DNA of 64,000 nt, taken from assembly GCA_003024785.1 (NCBI GenBank), contig PUQB01000482.1, forward strand, positions 78,308 through 142,307, written 5' to 3'. Below, in pieces: positions 56,803 through 64,000 of this stretch. The position numbers and the translations under genes are program-made. The DNA is from Selaginella tamariscina. Its lineage: Eukaryota; Streptophyta; Lycopodiopsida; Selaginellales; Selaginellaceae. The notes beneath the pieces were generated by a model, which ran no database searches, was not told where the DNA came from, and saw only the letters and a list, made by a program, of their open reading frames with translations. Position 1 is the stretch's first letter, and every line of letters begins with the position of its first letter.

Positions 56803-57590
56803 TTACAAGTTAGATGAGAGTTTAAACCTAAAAAAAATGTGTGTGCGTGATTTGAGACCACACTCGACTGCTGCGACTCCTTCTTCGAGCATGGCGTTTT
56901 CAATCAGCGGATGTATGACTGCGTCTTTGCTGTTCTTCTTTCGGGTTGCAGCGCTGATCGAAACCGCCACAGCGATTTCTTGCTCCTCCGGCTCCAATGC
57001 AGCCAATGCCTTCACCTCTTTCAAATTCCCAGCGCGTGCATAGCCTTCTATCATCGCGACCCACGCGCCTTGTCTCGGATCGGCATATCGTCGAAGATCA
57101 CCCTTGCCTCCTGCAAACGCCCCTTCTGGGCAAGTGCGAACACCGACACTGCATCCTCCCTGTAGTCCAAAATCGAACAGCGCCTGCAGGAGCCAGCATG
57201 ATCAGCACGACAGCTTGTTCGTCACGGGCATCTCATCGTACAATCTCCTCGCTTCCTGCAGATGCCCCATCCGGGCATATGCCTCGAGCATCAGATTCCA
57301 GCCGAGAACCGTCTTCTGCTGCATCCGATCGAAGATGGCTACCGCAAATCGCAGTCTGTGCATACCCCAGGAGCACAATAGAATCCCCTTTTGCGCATAC
57401 GCCCCAATCAAAGCTGACATTGAAGCATGTAGGCCGCCATCAGAGTGTTCCAGGGGCAGCGCCTTCGCATGATGTCGAACGCCAGGTTCGATTCTGCCAA
57501 TCCATAGCCGGCGATCACGCTCTTCTCCAATTGATCCTTGCTCCCCCATTTGCCCATTCAGGGCAAATGCGATGATGCCGAGGTGCATCG
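56803..57590 (-). pseudogene. PPR protein fragment, copy 1
   Basis: Minus strand, convergent with NOG1 copy 1 and separated by about 90 bp. ORF 57202-57588 includes SALIGAYAQKG, FAVAIFDRMQQKTVLGWNLM and LEAYARMGHLQEARRLYDEM, which are successive PPR repeats (35-residue helical hairpins that bind organellar RNA). After a shift, ORF 56803-57054 has MIEGYARAGNLKEVKALAAL and continues to a stop. It is a partial gene: a real PPR protein would have many more repeats and a targeting peptide. Assignment to the PPR family is good; the target is unknown. Confidence 0.75.
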
Positions 57591-57699
57591 ATCGTGCGTA
57601 TGTATATAATACACAAGCTAAATTGTATATATGTAGTGCTTGTACATTTGATAATTTTAACTATACATATTTGCATCTTGATATGTATATGTATATATA

Positions 57700-57912
57700 T
57701 GTATTTGTATAGACCCATGACTATACAAATATAAATCTAGGCATAAATAAAATAATCGTAACCAGGATCAAATTCTTCAATCAGTCCATATATATAACTG
57801 GCTATTTAAAATACTCTTAGAATATAAAATTATTTATAAGAAATTAATTTAAAAAATATTTGTTTTTATTTAAACTGGCTACGCATTTTATATATAACAA
57901 TTATTACGCAAT

Positions 57913-57971
<59 letters not shown>

Positions 57972-58260
57972 CAACTTGTATGTATGAATTTGATACATTT
58001 TATTTAAAACTGGTACTTTCTTACTTGCTAGAAGGTACATGTTTACAAAAAAATTAAGTTGCTTCTCTGCTAATGTTTGATACGTTTGGAAAATCAATGT
58101 ACGCAATTATATATATATATAGAAAAAAGAGAGATTATATTTTATTTAAAGCTGGCAAATGTACACACGTACATTTAAATACAAACTTGAGGATAAAGAG
58201 AGAGACACTTCCAATAGCCCCCAATCATAAGTAAATTAAACTTAATTAGTTAACGGAAAT
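57700..58260 (+). repeat. Duplicated block T, copy 1
   Basis: AT-rich DNA matching the reverse complement of about 60935-61450. Landmarks are CTGGCAAATGTACACACGTA / TACATGTGTACATTTGCCAG, TTGCTTCTCTGCTAATGTTT / AATATTAGCAGAGAAGCAAC, and CCCCCAATCATAAGT / ACTTATGATTGGGGGC. Contains a (TA)n tract at 57914-57970. Confidence 0.85.
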
Positions 58261-59189
58261 AATAAATATGAGACATTGAAGATTAAAAAATGCAATATTA
58301 TTAATACTTTTTAAATGTAATCATCATCTTTAGAATAATAAATATTTTTAATGATAGTTTTAAACTTATCAATATAGTGAACAATAATTATTATAATCTA
58401 GTGTACTATGCACATAAATTTCTACGTTATAACAATTAACATTTTTAGTTTATTACCATACTGTATAATGAATTGAAGAAACAATACAGTATTGAAAACG
58501 CACCTACATATTTGTTTATAGCCATCGTGTAATAATAAAAGTTTTTGTGTTTGTATTGTTATATCATACGATGTAATAAGAAAATTATATAATTTAAAAC
58601 AATTTTGCTTTTTATTAAAGAATACCTGAATTGTATGATGCTTTTCATTTGTTGCCTCCATAAATAATAAATAATTAACATTTATTTATTTTTTTGAAAG
58701 TTTAGGATACAATAATCAGCCGTTTAACTAAACATTACGTAAAATTGGAGTCTACATATATAATGAAATAATGGAGACTTTATATTTGAATCTGCTCTTC
58801 CAGGTGCATTTGCTTTATATGCATTCTTAAAGATATGTGTTATTTGTGTTAAGAATATTTGCTTTTATTATACCTGTGTGTATATACTTGAATATTTCCT
58901 TTGAGTTTTAACCAGGATATAAAATTATACAGACGAGGTGTGATCAACGGCTGCAGTTGCTTTCGTATCTTGCCCTCTTTGCTGGTGCCTCTTGCTTTAT
59001 GGGATTGAATGCTTGTGCTTTCTATGTATTTTAAACATATATGCTTTTGTGTATGTGTGTCTGTGTGTGTGTGTGGTGCTCTTCGGTTTACATACACACA
59101 CAAACACGTGTGTGTAATATGGTTACGGTTTATATGTGCATATGCATATAATGATCAATTATGTACGTATTGTGAGCGCACACCTACGT
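58261..59189. other. Unique spacer at the centre of the rearranged duplication
   Basis: AT-rich, no gene, no counterpart found elsewhere in the window. A GT tract lies near 59055-59085. Confidence 0.55.
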
Positions 59190-60740
59190 ACTGACTGTTT
59201 TTATCAATATATGAGCAAAGACAATTTGAATTTATATTTAACCAAATATTCATTAAAATGGAAGTATTTTCAATTCAACTAATAAATAAGTGCATGTATT
59301 TTATATATAGTGTTTTATTTTTAAAAATATATTTTCTTGTTTCATAATCACTAAAAAGGAGGATAAATTGAAAATTATATTTTCGTTACAATGAAAACTT
59401 TTATAAATAAAATACACGTCCACATACATTTCTTCATAGTTTAAATAATTTTATATATGTTACACTTTAAAATATTATAAATTATAACGGCATAGAAGCA
59501 TGGAAATGATATGAAACATGTATGATTTATTATTATTGTAATCTTTTACGTCTATTCCACATATGTCCAATTCTCTTTTTATGCTTGTTTTGCCAACTCT
59601 GTGTATTCAAATAGAAACTGAGGAATATATATATATATATATATATATATCAACATGATATAACAACACAGAAACTATATGTATATGTCACTGTATGTAT
59701 TTGTAAGCACAATGTGTATATATGAATATGGCTATATATCCATGATTATTAATTTATGTATAATGATAATGAGAATAGTTTAAAAGTTTGAGAAAATATT
59801 TTAAACTCTGAATTCTTTATGAAGGTAGATATATGGTTTGTTACTGCTGTTTTACTATGTAAAACATATAAAACATTCTATTTTGTAAAAGATATTCAAA
59901 ATTAATATTTGTGACTTTATTTATAAAGATTATACATTTCCCAAAGTATGTATTTTTAGATACTAATGTATTATTAATTGAAGGTAGTATATACATATAA
60001 ATGTAAATATCTTTAACATATAAACTCAATAGATATATATAACAGTATTTGCTGAGTGTATAACTTGTATAAGAAAGTAACTGAACAGTATGTATGTGTA
60101 TACTAAATGTAGTTGTATATACTACTAAACATGGGATTTAATATAAGGTTGATGCTAAATGGTACACGTATATATACTCACTCATGCATAAATTAATTAA
60201 AACTTGGTTTTAAACCGATATATTCTAAGAATATATTCTAATTGAATGTGAACTTCGATTAAAACTTCTATACATTGAAATAAGATCACAGCTTCTGTGG
60301 TGTGATTGCTTGCGTTGTATTTTATACATATTATACACACTACACACATATTTCCAAAATTTAAATAAGAGTTCCAGATGATTAAAAAAAATCATTATTG
60401 TAATAAACAATCAAATGCAGTTCACAGGTGAATTATGATATTAATTTAAATAGCAAGATATAAAGCCTATGTTTATTATCTTATAGCATATTTGTTTATC
60501 AGATTTATTACAATTGGCACTTAAAAATCCAAAGTTTAATTTTTACTACGTAGAAGACGTGTGTGTGTGTGCGTGAGCGCTATACATAAATACACACACA
60601 CGCATATGTGTGTTTGTACATTATATATAAGCCTAGCGTACAGTGAACACAACACATCTATGCATTTTCTTACATATATTAGTGTTTATAAGTAATATAC
60701 AGTTGCTTCGTTGCATTTAAAAGTTATTTTTAAACATTTT
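59190..60740 (+). repeat. Duplicated block A, copy 2 (direct)
   Basis: Same orientation and order as 53178-54800, with small indels. At its right end, 60762-60797, a GC-rich stretch (CATCCGCCAAGGCCGAGCCC and on) replaces the sequence present in copy 1 at about 54812-54828. Confidence 0.88.
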
Positions 60741-60934
60741 GGTTTTCTAAATATATGTACCATCCGCCAAGGCCGAGCCCACCGTGAAGGAATAGAAAAT
60801 ATTTGTCTTATTTTTATATTAGTAATCTGGATTAATACACAATTAATATATCAATATATATATGAAAAGGACTGGTCTCTTAATCACCAAATATTAAATT
60901 CTTTGGTATTTAATATTTCTGTTAACTAATTAAG

Positions 60935-61142
60935 GTTTAATTGACTTATGATTGGGGGCTGTTTATTGGAAGTCTCTCTCTATCTTCCTCAAGTTTGTAT
61001 TTAAATGTACATGTGTACATTTGCCAGTTTTAAATCAAATATAATCTTTCTCTCTCTCTATATATAACGTGTATTATTATTCCTGATCTAAAATGATGCA
61101 TTATACGTACGTTAATATACTATATATTGTCTATATGAATTG

Positions 61143-61190
<48 letters not shown>

Positions 61191-61450
61191 ATTGCGTACA
61201 TTGATTTTCCAATATAAACTACGTATCAAATATTAGCAGAGAAGCAACTTAAATTTTTTGTAATACATGTACCATATATTATATAATTGCATACATAAAT
61301 TGATATATATAAAATTGCGTACCCATTTTTAAACTTATAAATAATTTATATTATTTTAAATAGCCAGTCTACTGATTAAGAGAATTTGATCCTGGTTATG
61401 ATTATTTATGTCTAGATTTATATATTGGGTCTTTACAAATATATATTATA
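60935..61450 (-). repeat. Duplicated block T, copy 2 (inverted)
   Basis: Reverse complement of the 57700-58260 block; see landmarks there. It contains a (GA)n tract near 61158-61190 not matched in copy 1. Confidence 0.85.
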
Positions 61451-61930
61451 TACATATACATATCAAGATGCGTGTCACAGATATGTATAAATATATATTT
61501 CCTTTAGTACTAAATTAACCTTAAGTCAGATCAGCTAAATATACGTACAGAGAGAGGTGTATAATATATACATACGCTTATCATTTATGACCACAATATA
61601 TATATGTATAATTACTCAATAAGAAGATACCAATTTATATGTTGTTATGAATTGATGGACTTTGTGTGTGTGTGTGTGTTGTGTGTATTGATTACAATTC
61701 TGTGTTATTACATCAACTATTTGGAGTCATTATTCAAATAAACAAATATTTTGCTATAGTGAAAATTAAATTTATCTGCATGGTGCAGTTCATACAGTAC
61801 TCATACAATATTAAATTCTCCAGTGGGAGATATTGAATGTGGCTTGAATGAATCCTATGATGCATATGTATTTACGCACACACATACAATGTATGTATGT
61901 ATCTATGCATATATAGTAAATTAATACATG
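61451..61930. other. AT-rich spacer
   Basis: No gene. A GT tract lies near 61663-61685. It corresponds in position to about 57590-57700 of the other arm but is longer. Confidence 0.5.
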
Positions 61931-61944
61931 CTGAACACGGCTGT

Positions 61945-62815
61945 TCAAGAGGAATCGCGACGATGACATGCGGATTGGCAGAAGCGAAACTGGTGTCCGT
62001 CATCGTGGCGAAGGCGCTGCCTTCCACCGGCGCCCTGATGGCGGCCTACATGCTCAACGGATTGGCGATCAAGGGGATTGGAATCTTCTACCGAACTGGC
62101 TCTCAATGTCGGCTTTAATTGGGGCGTATGCGCAGGAAGCGTGGAGATTCTATTGCCGATCTGTGGCAAGCAAGGTTCTCAGCTGGAATCTGATGCTCGA
62201 GGAGATTGTACGATGAGATGCCCGTGTGTCGTGCCTGATCATGCTCCGACTGTTCGATTTGGACTACAGGGAGCATGCAGTGTCGGTGCTGATGCTTGTC
62301 GCACTTGCCCAGAAGGGGCATTTGCAGGAGGCAAGGGTGATCTTCGACGATATGCCGATCGGTCGAAGTGGTGGGTCGCGATGATAGAAGTCTATGATCA
62401 GGGCTGCAACCCGAAAGAAGTATGCCTCTGCTCGTTCGATGCATCCGCTGATTGAAAAATCTGAAGAAGGCGTTGCTGAGAAGCAGGCACCGCATCCTGG
62501 AACACGATGATAGCGGCGTATGCCCAGCAGGGGCAAGCCACAAATTTGATGCCCCAGAGTCCTGGAATGCGATGCTGAAAGCGAATGTGAACAGATCGCA
62601 GGCGAAGCGGGCGTTGCAGCTGTTCAAGGTGATGGACAACGAAGGAGCTTAGCCCAACAGAGCCACCCTCGTGGTCGCACTGGATGCCTGTTCAAGACTC
62701 GATGCCCCCCAATTTGGCCCACACTATCTACAGCCTTGTTGTCAAGTGTGGTCTCAAATCAGATGCCTCAGCCAACTCAAAAACATACCTTAAAACAAAA
62801 CTCGAACTCATTCGC
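61945..62815 (+). pseudogene. PPR protein fragment, copy 2
   Basis: Inverted counterpart of 56803-57590, more diverged than the adjacent NOG1 copies. Readable parts are MSALIGAYAQEA and SKVLSWNLMLEE (61968-62216), then ESWNAMLKANVNRSQAKRAL and ALQLFKVMDNEGA (62452-62652), then a stop, then PNRATLVVALDACSRLDAP, a typical PPR spacing, and YSLVVKCGLKSDAS. Several frames are needed. It also contains a segment between about 62450 and 62720 that copy 1 lacks, so the arms are not identical in extent. It converges on NOG1 copy 2. Confidence 0.72.
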
Positions 62816-64000
62816 TTACCTCCTCTGAGTCTTGCCGATCGACCTCTTGCCAGAGAACAAATGCTTCGGCTTCAAGTTGAACACCACCCTATCCGCTTCT
62901 CCACGCCTGGCAAGCTTGTTCCTCGCCTTCACGGCTTTCATGCCGAGTTTGACAGCCTTGCTCTTCTCGGCTGTGTCCTTAAAACCTTCGCCGGAATAAC
63001 TTCTGTCACCGTGCTCCTTGAACGTGAAAGTGAACCGCTACGGAGCCTCTTTCCACGTTGCTCGACGTCCATTGGTTCGTTGCCATCACCTGTGCTCTGC
63101 CTCGCTTTGTTCCGCGTGTCCTTGAAACAGACCTCGACTTGGCTCTTGCAATTGCAGCATCCGGATTTAAGCCCAGCTGTGATAGTTCCTTCTCCATTCT
63201 CGTCGCAGTGTATCCTCGGTGTCTGTCCAACTTCCTTGGAACAACCGGCCTCTTGTCAGCGACAGATTTCTTCACCCTATGTAGCTCGATTGCCTTCCGT
63301 TTCTTAGCTCGGATTGCAGCCAGAGCTTCCCTCTCCTGTGGAGGGAGAGAATCGTCTTCGTCTTCACTCTCCATCATTTCACCTGCTGATTCGCGTTCAA
63401 GCTCCGCAAGCCGCTCCTGAATGTATCTGTCGTAGAAATCCGCCACATTTTTGCCGTCCATGATCTCGGGCATCACATCGTTCTTCCAGCTGTTGTCCTC
63501 TAGAATGTAGTTCTTCCGCAAGTCAGCTGAGTATACACCGGCACCTCCATTCTGTTCTTCCAATTCTTTTTCCAGAACCTTGTTGGGAGCATGTTCGTTG
63601 CTAACGCTCTGAGGAATGCAAGGGGGCCTCTCCTTACCATCTCGCGCCTTTGGAATTGCAACATGGAATCTGTTCAGGCAGCCGAGTAGCTTCTTTGACT
63701 TCGTTTTCACGTCCACACGCTGTTGAAGCAGCTTCTCGCATGCAACCTCTTTCACCTTGGCAACTCCTTCATCGGTTAGCGCACTCATCGCAACCAAACA
63801 GCTCTCATCGTTTTCACATAGCTTCCCATCATCCACATTGAGTCCGGCACTACATTTGGCAGCCTCCTTCTTCATCTCCTGAATCAAGCTTTTGTCTTCC
63901 TCAGACAAACTGTCCAAAGGCTGCAAATCGATTTTGTTGCACACCACCAGCAGCGGCTTGCCCGCAAAAAGAACTTTAATGCTGTGGAACAGAGCAGCCT
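62816..64000 (-). pseudogene. NOG1 nucleolar GTPase, copy 2 (partial, runs off the window)
   Basis: Inverted copy of 55560-56712. The ORF 63006-63947 is open for 313 residues from VCNKIDLQPLDSLSEEDKSL to HFHVQGAR, including KKSVADKRPVVPRKLDRHRG, which copy 1 lacks. Upstream to the window edge the frame continues as [19 protein letters not shown], intact where copy 1 is damaged. The C-terminal [19 protein letters not shown] end is still encoded (stop at 62816-62818) but lies out of frame after one base is missing near 62997, where copy 1 has CCC and this copy CC. This is the better preserved copy. Whether its GTPase half is intact lies beyond 64000. Confidence 0.88.

Noticed and set aside
1..64000. 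tRNA, rRNA or other structured RNA genes
   Set aside because: I scanned for A/B box-like words and rRNA blocks by eye and saw none convincing; a tRNAscan or Rfam run would be decisive.

Overview
This is eukaryotic nuclear DNA, almost certainly from a land plant. The evidence is spliced genes with GT-AG introns (several only 59-64 bp), TTTAGGG-type telomere-like motifs, PPR-type protein remnants, a NOG1 ribosome-biogenesis GTPase, Ty3/gypsy chromoviruses with a chromodomain, a MULE-type and a Harbinger-like element, and a very AT-rich, microsatellite-rich background. The short introns and the DUF7869-type transposase-like gene make me favour a non-seed plant (bryophyte or lycophyte), but this is inference. 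Nothing resembles a bacterial operon, CRISPR array or plasmid.

Layout. 1-9655: two tandem, minus-strand Ty3/gypsy chromoviruses sharing an LTR, inserted in an old gypsy element whose remains run from 9656 to 12630 and resume at 29945-30875. The roughly 17-kb interruption is the most interesting part. Inside it, bounded by direct repeats and by a short inverted match (about 13275-13345 and 27232-27301), lie three decayed genes: an FCP1/HAD-phosphatase-like gene (13641-14721, minus), a long gene combining a ParB-like motif with DNA-methyltransferase-like motifs (15045-18171, minus), and a divergently oriented DUF7869-type transposase-like gene (23667-26721, plus). Between the divergent genes are two arrays of an 18-bp perfect palindrome, GGCGGGATTAATCCCGCC and variants (about 23 and 16 copies). 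One array sits just upstream of each gene, with about 3.3 kb of microsatellites and tandem repeats between them. A 1417-bp MULE-like element with an 11-bp target duplication, itself carrying a solo LTR with a 5-bp target duplication, is nested in the right flank.

30876-39179: a Harbinger-like MITE, a uS15 (RPS13) pseudogene, and a complete but frameshifted plus-strand Ty3/gypsy element with unusually short (161-162 bp) LTRs. 39591-42178: an acid-lipase-family gene of at least eight exons on the minus strand, with one apparent single-base frameshift. 46519-48370: a divergent protein-kinase-like gene on the minus strand. 42.2-46.5 and 48.4-53.0 kb: AT-rich intergenic DNA with many microsatellites.

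53042-64000: a rearranged segmental duplication. A NOG1 pseudogene and a convergent PPR fragment (55.2-57.6 kb) recur in inverted orientation at 61.9-64.0 kb, together with part of their flank, while an adjacent 1.5-kb AT-rich block is duplicated in direct orientation between the arms.

Single-base frameshifts are very common in every coding-like feature, including elements with nearly identical LTRs. They may be true decay or uncorrected indels in the assembly, so functional status is left open for several genes.
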